Source: Jongsikchunia kroppenstedtii DSM 45133 (GTDB lineage Bacteria; Actinomycetota; Actinomycetes; Mycobacteriales; Mycobacteriaceae). Taken from it: 64,000 bases of DNA. The stretch covers positions 62,001 to 126,000 of the forward strand of contig NZ_AQYG01000046.1 in assembly GCF_000380485.1 (NCBI RefSeq). Direction: 5' to 3'. The notes below the pieces were generated by a model. It was given only the letters and a program-made list of their open reading frames with translations. It searched no databases and was not told the origin of the DNA. A program made the position numbers and the translations under genes. Shown here in pieces: positions 1-8,050 of this stretch (positions are counted from its first letter, which is position 1; each line of letters begins with the position of its first letter).

Positions 1-394
1 CCCGGCCGTCCACGTCGAGCCCGAGCTTCTCGGCGGTGCGCAGCGCGACCTTCACCATGCCCGGCGAGAGGTCGGTGACCGAGCCCTTGCTGGCCACGCC
101 GCTCTGCATCAGGTTCAGCAGGAAGAAGCCGGTGCCGCAACCGAGTTCGAGAGCACGGCCGTACGGCAGCGGCTGATCGCCGGCGACGGCGTCGAAGCGT
201 CCGCGCGCGTAGTCGATGCAGCGCTCATCGAAGGAGATCGACCACTTGTCGTCGTAGCTCTCGGCCTCCCAGTCGTGGTACAGCACCTGGGCGAGCTTGG
301 TGTCGTTGTAGGCCGCCTCGACCTGTTCGGCGGTGGCGTGCGGGTTCGGCGCCGGATCCACGGAGGTCTCGGTGCCGTTCTCGGTTGTGGTCAC
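1..394 (-). CDS. Class I SAM-dependent methyltransferase, C-terminus cut by window edge
   Basis: The first 131 residues are present, read from a GTG at 394; the rest lies beyond base 1. A class I S-adenosylmethionine-binding motif, ALELGCGTGFFLL, lies at residues 81-93, preceded by the Tyr/Trp-rich stretch YHDWEAESYDDKWS that is conserved in a mycobacterial methyltransferase group. From memory the Rv3038c/Rv3039c pair of M. tuberculosis has the same arrangement, with a methyltransferase just downstream of an echA gene. Here the gap to the upstream echA stop is 35 bases, so the two are probably cotranscribed. The substrate is unknown. The family assignment is firm; the function beyond methyl transfer is not. 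Confidence 0.85.
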   Translation of the reverse strand, partial: MTTTENGTETSVDPAPNPHATAEQVEAAYNDTKLAQVLYHDWEAESYDDKWSISFDERCIDYARGRFDAVAGDQPLPYGRALELGCGTGFFLLNLMQSGVASKGSVTDLSPGMVKVALRTAEKLGLDVDGR

Positions 395-429
395 TCTTCT
401 GCTACTTCCTGATTACCGGTGAGCTGGGC

Positions 430-1218
430 TCACTTGCCCGTGAACTGAGCCTTGCCCGGCCCGTTGTCGATGAATGATTGCATTCCGATGCCGCGATCCT
501 CGGTCGCGAACAGTCCGGCGAAGAGATGCTGCTCGATCTTCAGCCCGGTGTCGAGGTCGGTGTCCAGGCCCTCGTCGATCGCGGCCTTCGCGGCGGCCAA
601 CGCGATCGACGCGGCGCCGGCGAACTGTCCGGCCCACTTCAGCGCGGCGTTGTACACCTCGTCAGGTGCCACGACCTCATCGACCAGGCCGATCGCGAGC
701 GCCTCCTCGGCGCCGACGAAGCGGCCGGTATAGACCATGTCCTTGGCCTTGGAGGGGCCGACCAGCCGCGCCAGCCGCTGCGTTCCGCCGCCGCCGGGGA
801 TGACGCCCAGCAGCACCTCGGGCACGCCCAGCTTGGCGTTGTCGCCGGCGATGCGGCGATCGGCGCCGAGCGCGACCTCCAGGCCGCCACCGAGCGCGTA
901 GCCGGTCACCGCGGCGACCGTCGGCTTCGGGATCTCGGCGATGGCGCTCAGGCCGCCCTGCAGCTCAGCGGCCACTTTCATCATGTCGACATACGACATG
1001 TCGTTCATTTCCTTGATGTCCGCGCCGGCGGCCAGCACCTTCGGGCCGCCGTAGACGATCACGGCCTTGATCGCGTCGTCGGTGCTCGCGGTGCGCGCGG
1101 CGTCCGCCAATTCGTTCTGGACCTGCCGGTTCAGCGCATTCATCGGCGGACGGTTGATCAGGATCGTTCCCACACCGGGATGTTCGGGATTGGTCTCCAG
1201 GGTCACGAATTCGGCCAT
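430..1218 (-). CDS. Enoyl-CoA hydratase/isomerase (crotonase family)
   Basis: This 262-residue protein has normal crotonase length. The oxyanion-hole segment AGADIKE is at residues 64-70 and GYALGGGLE is at 106-114. Both acidic residues used by classic enoyl-CoA hydratases are present: Glu114 in GGGLE and Glu134 in GVPEVLLG. It should therefore hydrate trans-2-enoyl-CoA to 3-hydroxyacyl-CoA in beta-oxidation. Sequence and the methyltransferase neighbour suggest it corresponds to EchA17 of mycobacteria, but the number is recalled rather than searched, so no symbol is given. The start is the ATG at 1218. Confidence 0.93.
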   Translation of the reverse strand: MAEFVTLETNPEHPGVGTILINRPPMNALNRQVQNELADAARTASTDDAIKAVIVYGGPKVLAAGADIKEMNDMSYVDMMKVAAELQGGLSAIAEIPKPTVAAVTGYALGGGLEVALGADRRIAGDNAKLGVPEVLLGVIPGGGGTQRLARLVGPSKAKDMVYTGRFVGAEEALAIGLVDEVVAPDEVYNAALKWAGQFAGAASIALAAAKAAIDEGLDTDLDTGLKIEQHLFAGLFATEDRGIGMQSFIDNGPGKAQFTGK

Positions 1219-1741
1219 GCAGGCAGGCTACCGGCCGGGTGGCAACATGTTCTAGCCGGGACTGTTGGCCTCCTCGACGGCGACTCCTCGTATGCAGTGC
1301 AGACAACGAGACAGTATTCCTGTCGCCGGATCGTCAACTGCATCCTGCGCAGACGCGCATACGCCGAGTTTCTCGGCGGCAATCCGCGGCCGACACGCTC
1401 GATCAGATCATCGAACTCACTGCGGCCTTGCGGCCCGCGGTCGCCGAGATCAACGGCCAAGAGCCTGAGCAGACCCGATCCACCCTTAATGTGGCGGTCC
1501 CTGACGACCGGGGGCCGCCCGGATGGTTGGCCGCAGTTCAAATGCGGCGACGGCGGGTTCCCCGGCTCGAGTCGGTGACATCCAAGATGGCCGACTGTTC
1601 CTCCCTGTGCGGTGGGGCCACCCGCAACAGGTGCATATAGTTTGTAGCGCACAGTGACAAAACATTGGGTATTGTCATTTAGCGCGACTTGTGTTTCCCT
1701 GATGTAGCCGTTGTTAGACAGCCCACATTGAGGTGTTACGC
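1219..1741. other. Intergenic region between echA and the P450 fusion gene
   Basis: This 523-base gap separates divergent genes. I see no convincing gene in it: open frames exist but none has a good start, ribosome site or recognisable protein. The last 120 bases before the P450 gene are clearly poorer in GC than their surroundings and hold the candidate operator at 1655-1677. A GAGGTG ribosome-binding site lies at 1730-1735, six bases before the ATG at 1742. The region presumably carries promoters for both directions. Confidence 0.6.
1655..1677. promoter_or_regulatory. Candidate TetR operator upstream of the P450 fusion
   Basis: An inverted repeat, TGACAA at 1655-1660 and TTGTCA at 1672-1677, flanks an 11-base centre that contains CATTGGG. 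The same CATTGGG core inside a dyad occurs upstream of the TetR gene at 5757-5775. Binding by that regulator is inferred. Confidence 0.45.
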
Positions 1742-4174
1742 ATGAGTGTTCTCGATCAGGTCCGCACGAAGGCCGAAGCGACGATTCCGATGGAGCGCCT
1801 GATCAAGGGCATGCATCTGTACCAGAAGGCCAAGGCGCGGGTGAGTGGCGACAAGCCGCCCGTCTTCATCGAGGAACCGATCCCCGATGTCGACCGCGTT
1901 GCGCTGACCGACATCGACATGAGCAACCCGTTCATGTGGCGGCAGGGACAGTGGTTGCCGTACTTCAAACGACTGCGGGACGAGGCCCCGGTCCACTTCC
2001 GTGCGTCGAGCGAGTTCGGTCCGTACTGGTCGGTGACGCGGTACGACGACATCATCGCCGTGGACAAGGACTTCGAGACGTTCTCCGCCGAACCGCAGAT
2101 CGTCATCGGCGATCCGCCTGAGGGCTTGGACATCGAGATGTTCATCGCGATGGATCCGCCGCGTCACGACCAGCAGCGCAGTGCCGTCCAGGGGGTCGTG
2201 GCTCCCCGCAATCTCGAGGAATTCGAGGGGCTGATCCGCTCGCGCGTGCGAGAAGTACTCGACGACCTGCCGGTCGGCGAGCCGTTCGACTGGGTGGACA
2301 CGGTCAGCATCGAGCTCACCGCCCGGATGCTTGCCACCCTGCTCGATTTCCCATACGAGGAGCGCCGCAAGCTCGTTTACTGGACCGAGGTGTCCGCCGC
2401 GGGCGCGTCCACGACCGGCGGTCCGAGCGATATCGAAGCGATGTGGCAGGCCTCCGCCGACATGGCGAAGAGCTTCAGCGCACTGTGGCACGACAAGGCG
2501 GCTCGTCTGGCCGCCGGGGAGAAGCCCGGGTTCGACCTGATCACGCTGATGCAACGGTCCGAGGACACCAAGGATCTGATCAACCGTCCGATGGAGTTCC
2601 TCGGCAACCTCATCCTGCTCGTCGTCGGCGGCAACGACACGACCCGCAACTCGATGTCGGGTGGAGTCCTCGCGCTCAACCAGTTCCCCGACGAATTCGA
2701 GCGCGTCAAAGCCGATCCGAGCCTGATCCCGAAGATGGTCAACGAGATCATCCGCTGGCAGACTCCCCTGGCCTACATGCGCAGGATCGCTACGAAGGAC
2801 ACCGTGCTCAACGGTCAGTTCATCCGCAAGGGCGACAAAGTCGTGATGTGGTACGCGTCGGCCAACCGCGACGAGCGCACGTTCGAGAACCCCAACGACT
2901 TCATCATCGACCGACCCAACGGACGCAACCACCTCTCGTTCGGTATCGGGGTCCACCGCTGCATGGGCAGCCGCCTGGCCGAACTGCAGCTCAGGATCCT
3001 GTGGGAAGAGCTGCTCGCGCGGTTCTCCGACATCGAGATCGTGGAGGAACCGGAGTACCTGCAGTCGAACTTCGTCCGGGGTTACACCAAGATGATGGTC
3101 AAACTCACCCCGATCGGTCAGGAACCGCGCCCGCGGGAGGAACGAGGAGTGGTCGGCCGGGCGATCCTTGCCCCTCGAGACCCGCAAGCCGCACGACACG
3201 GAGCCCGCGACGGTTGGATCACGAGCACCGCCGAGACCGAGATCGACCTGCAGGTCCAGGCCAGGCGACCCGCGGCCGAGGGGATCGTCGAACTCACACT
3301 GTCCGACCCGTCGGGAACTCAGCTTCCGTCCTGGACCGCCGGTGCGCACATCGACCTGGTTCTCAGTCCGTCACTGACGCGGCAGTACTCCCTGTGCGGC
3401 AGCACGACGGACGAGTCGTCGTGGAAAGTCGGCGTTCTGCTCGACCCGAACAGCCGCGGCGGGTCGGCATTCGTCCACGAGAACCTGGCCGAGGGCACGA
3501 CGGTGCGGGTACGAGGCCCGCGCAACCATTTCCCACTGGTTGCCTCGCCGCGTTACCAGTTCATCGCCGGCGGCATCGGCATCACCCCGATTCTCGCGAT
3601 GATCGAGGCGGCGCAGGCGCGTGGGGCGCAGTGGAGCCTGCTGTACGGTGGCCGGTCGCGTGCGTCGATGGCGTTTCTCGACAGACTCGAAAGCGATGGC
3701 AGGGTGACGATCTGGCCGCAGGACGAGATGGGCCTGCTCGATCTCGACGCGGTCCTCGGCACGCCGCAGTCGAACACCTTGGTGTACTGCTGTGGTCCAG
3801 GCGCACTGCTCGACGCGGTCGAGGAGGGGTGTGCGTCGTGGCCCGACGGCAGCTTGCACCTCGAGCGGTTCGCGGCGAAGAAGGTCGTTGTCTCCGATGA
3901 CGCGTTGGACTCGTTCGAGGTCGAATGTGCGCGGTCGGGCGTGACCGTGACCGTTCCAGAAGACAAGACGATCTTCGAGGCCGTCGAGGAGGCCGGTGTC
4001 GCCGTGCTGGGCTCGTGCATGGAAGGGATCTGCGGGACGTGCGAGGTCGACGTTCTCCACGGCACGCCCGATCACCGTGACTCGGTCCTGTCCAAGTCCG
4101 AACGAGAGCGAGGCGCCACGATGATGCCCTGCGTCTCCCGTTCGCTGTCTCAGAGGCTGGTGCTTGACGTATGA
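1742..4174 (+). CDS. CYP153-type cytochrome P450 fused to a flavin/2Fe-2S reductase (self-sufficient hydroxylase)
   Basis: This 810-residue protein joins two enzymes. Residues 1-460 are a P450 closely resembling CYP153A terminal alkane/fatty-acid hydroxylases as I remember them: I-helix GGNDTT at 296-301, K-helix EIIR at 335-338, and heme ligand Cys407 in HLSFGIGVHRCMG. After a linker of about 35 residues, residues 493-810 form a phthalate-dioxygenase-reductase (VanB-like) module: flavin motif RQYS at 547-550, NAD motif GGIGITP at 610-616, then a CCGPG motif and a C-terminal plant-type 2Fe-2S domain with Cys759, Cys764, Cys767 and Cys797. The likely reaction is NAD(P)H-dependent hydroxylation of medium-chain alkanes or fatty acids. 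CYP153 enzymes normally rely on separate ferredoxin and ferredoxin reductase; the domain order here is that of CYP116B enzymes. The start is ATG 1742, preceded by GAGGTG. The frame is open through the linker, so the fusion is not a missed stop. Confidence 0.93.
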   Translation: MSVLDQVRTKAEATIPMERLIKGMHLYQKAKARVSGDKPPVFIEEPIPDVDRVALTDIDMSNPFMWRQGQWLPYFKRLRDEAPVHFRASSEFGPYWSVTRYDDIIAVDKDFETFSAEPQIVIGDPPEGLDIEMFIAMDPPRHDQQRSAVQGVVAPRNLEEFEGLIRSRVREVLDDLPVGEPFDWVDTVSIELTARMLATLLDFPYEERRKLVYWTEVSAAGASTTGGPSDIEAMWQASADMAKSFSALWHDKAARLAAGEKPGFDLITLMQRSEDTKDLINRPMEFLGNLILLVVGGNDTTRNSMSGGVLALNQFPDEFERVKADPSLIPKMVNEIIRWQTPLAYMRRIATKDTVLNGQFIRKGDKVVMWYASANRDERTFENPNDFIIDRPNGRNHLSFGIGVHRCMGSRLAELQLRILWEELLARFSDIEIVEEPEYLQSNFVRGYTKMMVKLTPIGQEPRPREERGVVGRAILAPRDPQAARHGARDGWITSTAETEIDLQVQARRPAAEGIVELTLSDPSGTQLPSWTAGAHIDLVLSPSLTRQYSLCGSTTDESSWKVGVLLDPNSRGGSAFVHENLAEGTTVRVRGPRNHFPLVASPRYQFIAGGIGITPILAMIEAAQARGAQWSLLYGGRSRASMAFLDRLESDGRVTIWPQDEMGLLDLDAVLGTPQSNTLVYCCGPGALLDAVEEGCASWPDGSLHLERFAAKKVVVSDDALDSFEVECARSGVTVTVPEDKTIFEAVEEAGVAVLGSCMEGICGTCEVDVLHGTPDHRDSVLSKSERERGATMMPCVSRSLSQRLVLDV

Positions 4175-5181
4175 ACGCCTACCCCCGGGACTGCTGGTAT
4201 GTCGCCGCCACCTCCGACGAGGTCGGCGACGGCCTGACGGCCCGACGCATCCTTGGACACCCGGTTCTGATGTTCCGCACCTCTGACGGATCGGTGGTCG
4301 CCCTGGAAGACCGCTGTGCACATCGGCCCTATCCACTATCGGCCGGCCACCGCGAGGGCGATCTGGTGGTCTGCGGCTACCACGGGTGCACCTATGACGG
4401 GACAGGGCGCTGCGTACGGGTACCTTCGCAGGACAGCCCACCGTCTGGCGCCCAGGTGCGCGCGTATCCCATCGTCGAGCGCGCACCGTTCGTCTGGATC
4501 TGGACCGGCACGCCTGGGGGCGAACGACTACGGCCGCCGCCGGCGACCCCGTGGCTTCAGGACGACGGCTGGAGCAGCGTGGGGGAGCTGCGCGATGTCG
4601 ACGCCAGCCTGCTGCTGTTGCACGAGCACTACCTCGACCTGACCAACGTGTTCGCGATGCATCCTGAGATGGTGCCGCCGGGTATCGAGGCGCTGCCCCC
4701 GCTCGAAGCGGTCGAAGTGTCGGAGGTGTCGGTGTCCTATGTCCGCGAGCTGCCCGGCGCGCCGCTGGCGCCGTGGGAAGCCCAGGTCTCGGGGCTCGAC
4801 ACCGTCGAGTTGTTCTCTCGAACGGAGACGGGCACGTTCGTGACGCCCGGCCTGCACAAGCAGACCTACGCCATCACCGGCGCCGATGGAGCGGAGCTCG
4901 AGATGGTGCGAACACACGGTCTCACGCCCAAGTCGCCAACGTCGACGCATGTCTTCTTACAGATATCGTGGCGCGGTTCGGCCGTCCCCGACGCGGGTGC
5001 CCGATTGGCCGCGGTCTTCCACGAGATGGCCAACCGCGACTTCGCCGTGCTCGAGACCATGCAGCGTTGTCTCGATGAGGACACGACACCGCGGCGCTAT
5101 CTGAACGTCAAGGCCGATCGCGCTGCGATCTTCGCTCGACGGATCATGCAGTCCATGATCGAGGAGGAACGCGGCCGTTAG
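4171..5181 (+). CDS. VanA-like Rieske non-heme iron oxygenase
   Basis: This 336-residue protein overlaps the P450 fusion by ATGA, so translation is probably coupled. The N-terminal Rieske 2Fe-2S centre is complete: Cys49, His51, Cys68 and His71. The C-terminal catalytic domain resembles vanillate/dicamba O-demethylase-type monooxygenases. These have a motif of the form N-L-L-D-L-x-H-x4-H, where the two His and a later Asp hold iron. Here the segment reads EHYLDLTNVFAMH (152-164): Asp156 and His164 are kept, the first His is Asn159, and the Asn three residues before the Asp is His153. Such enzymes need a VanB-type reductase, and that module is fused to the P450 encoded just upstream. The substrate is unknown; hydroxylation or O/N-dealkylation are the family reactions. 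Confidence 0.88.
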   Translation: MNAYPRDCWYVAATSDEVGDGLTARRILGHPVLMFRTSDGSVVALEDRCAHRPYPLSAGHREGDLVVCGYHGCTYDGTGRCVRVPSQDSPPSGAQVRAYPIVERAPFVWIWTGTPGGERLRPPPATPWLQDDGWSSVGELRDVDASLLLLHEHYLDLTNVFAMHPEMVPPGIEALPPLEAVEVSEVSVSYVRELPGAPLAPWEAQVSGLDTVELFSRTETGTFVTPGLHKQTYAITGADGAELEMVRTHGLTPKSPTSTHVFLQISWRGSAVPDAGARLAAVFHEMANRDFAVLETMQRCLDEDTTPRRYLNVKADRAAIFARRIMQSMIEEERGR

Positions 5182-5726
5182 TGCACGGCCCGCATGATCC
5201 GATCGACCGCTTCGTCGATCGTGACGGTCGGCTGCAACAGGTGGCTCAGGGTCAACCGGACCATCGTGTCCACGGTGCCTGCGGACACCCTGTCGCCGAC
5301 GGTGGCGGAGATTGCGGAGGTCGCTTGGGTCAGGACGGCCTCGGGCCGAACCGTCAGCAGGGCGAGTAGCTCCGGATCGTGTCCGGGGCGCAGGACCGCG
5401 GTGAGCACCGCATTGGTCTGGCCGTATTCCAGCGCGTAGCGGGCCGCCGTTCCCAGGCCGTCGGTGATGGAGTCCGGATGGACGGCGATGCCCTCGCGCA
5501 CGCGAGCCACGAACCGCTCGACCTCGCGCGACACGACCGCCTCGCCGAGCTCTGATTTGGTGCCGACCTCCTTGTAGAGGCTTTGCCGAGGAACACCCGA
5601 GAGTTGGGCGACCCGAGTCATGCTCAGTCGGTCCCACCCATTTTCGGTGATGATCGCGACGGCGGTGTCGAGGATCCGCTCGAGGCGGATGGCCCTGAGT
5701 TCGTCATAGAAGGCCGGTCCGCTCAC
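5178..5726 (-). CDS. TetR-family transcriptional regulator
   Basis: This 182-residue protein has an N-terminal TetR helix-turn-helix, seen as LSMTRVAQLSGVPRQSLYKE followed by a short helix, and a variable ligand-binding C-terminal half. It converges on the Rieske gene and the two reading frames overlap by 4 bases at their ends. The start chosen is the GTG at 5726, since no in-frame ATG exists nearby and the spacing to a GGGGA is too short to help; the message may be leaderless. A dyad lies 31 bases upstream at 5757-5775, and a related dyad lies in front of the P450 fusion, so this protein is the probable local repressor. The effector is unknown. Confidence 0.87.
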   Translation of the reverse strand: MSGPAFYDELRAIRLERILDTAVAIITENGWDRLSMTRVAQLSGVPRQSLYKEVGTKSELGEAVVSREVERFVARVREGIAVHPDSITDGLGTAARYALEYGQTNAVLTAVLRPGHDPELLALLTVRPEAVLTQATSAISATVGDRVSAGTVDTMVRLTLSHLLQPTVTIDEAVDRIMRAVH

Positions 5727-5756
5727 ATTCCCCAGCTTACGACACGCTATCGATGC

Positions 5757-5775
5757 TTGTCGCATTGGGCGACAA
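5757..5775. promoter_or_regulatory. Candidate operator upstream of the tetR gene
   Basis: TTGTCG (5757-5762) and CGACAA (5770-5775) form a perfect six-base inverted repeat around CATTGGG. The core matches the dyad at 1655-1677 before the P450 fusion. This is consistent with autoregulation by the adjacent TetR protein, which is an inference. Confidence 0.5.
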
Positions 5776-5860
5776 CAGCAGATTAGATGTCGAACAAGAC
5801 GGCCGAACGTCACGCGGGGCGCACAACCAACCTCTAAATCCGCAATCTCTTTCACCGACC

Positions 5861-7966
5861 CTATTTGGGTGTCGCGAGCGCGAAGGGCAGGACCGCCGAG
5901 GCGCCCGCCTGCCGCAGCGCGCGAGCCGCCAGGGTGAAGGTCCAGCCGGTGTCGGTCAGGGCATCTACCAGCAGAATCGGGCCATCGACGGCCGAGATGT
6001 CGGGCACGTCCCAGGAATCGATCAGCCCGGCCACCCGATACGCCGAATTCGCCGCCGACACCGCCGGCAGCCCCGGACGGCGGCGCATCACCCCCAGGTC
6101 GTCCAGCCGACCGACCTCGCCGAGCCGGGCGGCGAGGGTTTCGACGAGCTGGTCGTGCCCGGTCGACTCCAGCGCCAGCACCGCAACCGGTCGCTCGTCC
6201 CACTGCCAGGCCGCCAGCACCTGTACGCAGGCCTGCACCGTCTCGTCGGGAATCGGCTTGTCGCCGTCGAGCAGCTCCCGCAGCCGCCGGCCCCAACCGA
6301 GGTCGGCCAGGCGGCCCAGGACCCGCCCGGTCGCCGGACCGTCGGCGATCTTCCCGGACAGTTCGATGCCGAGGCTGCCCATGCCGGTCGGCCACTGCTT
6401 ACGCGGCGGCAGATCGATGCCCGGACGCTCCAACCGCTCGCGGGTGCGGCTCAGCGAATCTCCGTCGACGACGACCTCGCGATGCTCGCCGGTGCAGTTG
6501 TCGCAGTGCCCGCAGGGCGCGATGCCCACCCCCGACTCGGGCGCCACCGCCGGATCGTCGAGCTGGCGGCGCAGGAACTCCATGCGGCACATGGTGGTTC
6601 GCTGATAGTCCAGCATCGCCTGCTGCTCTCGCTTGCGCGCCTCGTCCAACCGCCCGTAGCGCTCGGCGTCATACGACCAGGGCTCGCCGGTGGCGATCCA
6701 TCCGCCGCGCACCCGTCGAACGGCGCCGTCGACATCGAGGACCTTGAGCACCATCTCGAGCCGGCTGCGACCGAGTTCGACCATCGGCTCCAGCGCCGCG
6801 GTCGAGCGCGGCTTCTCGCCGTCGAGCGCCTCGATCACCGCGTGCACCACCGACTCCGCCGGGAACGCGACCGAGGCGAAGTACTCCCAGATCCGCCGGT
6901 CCTCCTGACCCGGCAGCAGGATCGCCGGACACAGCTGCTGCGCGGCGCGACCGGCACGGCCGACCTGCTGGTAGTACGCGATCGGCGAGGACGGCGCTCC
7001 GAGATGCACGACGAACCCCAGGTCCGGCTTGTCGAAACCCATCCCCAGCGCCGAGGTTGCCACCAGCGCCTTGACCTCGTTGGCGAGCAGCGCCCGTTCC
7101 ATATCCTCGCGCTCGCCGGGATCGGACTGGCCGGTGTACGCCCGCACGGCGTGCCCGCGGGCGCTCAGCAGGTCGGCGAGGTCATGCGCGGCCGACACCG
7201 TCAACGTGTAAACGATCCCCGACCCCGGCAGCTCCGCGAGCGCGTCGGCGAGCCAGGCGGCGCGATGCACGGGATCGTCGATCGTCGTGACCGACAGCGC
7301 CAGCGAGTCGCGCTCCAGCGTGCCGCGCAGCACCAGCGCCTCGCCCTCGCGGACGTCGAGCTGGGCCGCCACGTCGGCGACGACGCGATCATTGGCGGTC
7401 GCGGTGGTCGCGAGCACCGGAATGTCCTGCCCCAGTTCACCGATCAGCGTCTTGATGCGACGGTAGTCGGGACGGAAGTCATGGCCCCAATCGGAGACGC
7501 AATGCGCCTCGTCGACGACCACCAGGCCCGCGTCGGCCGCCAGCGACGGCATCACGTTGTCACGGAAGTCAGGGTTGTTCAGCCGCTCGGGACTCACCAG
7601 CAGCACGTCGACGTCGCCATCCGCCACCCGCTCATGGATCTGGGTCCACTCGGTCATGTTGCCGGAGTTGATGGTTTCCGCCCGCACCCCTGCCCGGCGG
7701 GCCGCGGCCACCTGGTTGCGCATCAGCGCCAGCAGCGGCGACACGATCACAGTCGGGCCGCGACCGGCCGCGCGCAGCAGTTTGGCCGCAATGAAATACA
7801 CCGCGGACTTACCCCAACCGGTGCGCTGCACCACCAGCGCGCGGCGGCGCTGCACCACCAGCGCCTCGATCGCGGTCCACTGATCCTCGCGCAGCGCCGC
7901 ATCGGGACCGGCCAGCGCGCGCAGCAGTTCTTCGGCATCCTCGCGGACGGTCTGTGCCTGCGTCAT
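5861..7966 (-). CDS. RecQ-family DNA helicase with C-terminal phosphoribosyltransferase-like domain
   Basis: This 701-residue protein is an ATP-dependent 3'-5' DNA helicase by motif content: Walker A TGWGKS at 49-54, DEAH at 152-155, motif VI QVGRAGR at 334-340, and a RecQ-type zinc cluster with Cys460, Cys485, Cys488 and Cys491. After a region of about 160 residues with no clear family, the C-terminus carries [13 protein letters not shown] (664-676), which has the form of the PRPP-binding loop of type I phosphoribosyltransferases. No HRDC domain is recognisable. The start is ATG 7966; an upstream GTG at 7984 would add six residues. It diverges from the LigD-like polymerase gene with 84 bases between starts, suggesting a shared role in DNA repair. 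Confidence 0.9.
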   Translation of the reverse strand: MTQAQTVREDAEELLRALAGPDAALREDQWTAIEALVVQRRRALVVQRTGWGKSAVYFIAAKLLRAAGRGPTVIVSPLLALMRNQVAAARRAGVRAETINSGNMTEWTQIHERVADGDVDVLLVSPERLNNPDFRDNVMPSLAADAGLVVVDEAHCVSDWGHDFRPDYRRIKTLIGELGQDIPVLATTATANDRVVADVAAQLDVREGEALVLRGTLERDSLALSVTTIDDPVHRAAWLADALAELPGSGIVYTLTVSAAHDLADLLSARGHAVRAYTGQSDPGEREDMERALLANEVKALVATSALGMGFDKPDLGFVVHLGAPSSPIAYYQQVGRAGRAAQQLCPAILLPGQEDRRIWEYFASVAFPAESVVHAVIEALDGEKPRSTAALEPMVELGRSRLEMVLKVLDVDGAVRRVRGGWIATGEPWSYDAERYGRLDEARKREQQAMLDYQRTTMCRMEFLRRQLDDPAVAPESGVGIAPCGHCDNCTGEHREVVVDGDSLSRTRERLERPGIDLPPRKQWPTGMGSLGIELSGKIADGPATGRVLGRLADLGWGRRLRELLDGDKPIPDETVQACVQVLAAWQWDERPVAVLALESTGHDQLVETLAARLGEVGRLDDLGVMRRRPGLPAVSAANSAYRVAGLIDSWDVPDISAVDGPILLVDALTDTGWTFTLAARALRQAGASAVLPFALATPK

Positions 7967-8050
7967 GCACCCATCCTGCCGCACGGCCCCGACACGTGTT
8001 CGCCCGCAAGAACGCCGCCCCGATGGCTGCGGCCCAACTACCCTGTGTCC

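Noticed and set aside
1239-1640. Open frames in the 1.2-1.7 kb gap, including a segment resembling a helical protein end
   Set aside because: No good start, ribosome site or recognisable domain was found; the frames are not better than chance at this GC content.
3120-3240. Possible frameshift or missed stop joining the P450 and the reductase
   Set aside because: The linker is open in one frame with typical GC-rich codon use and Arg/Ala/Pro content, and both domains are intact on either side.
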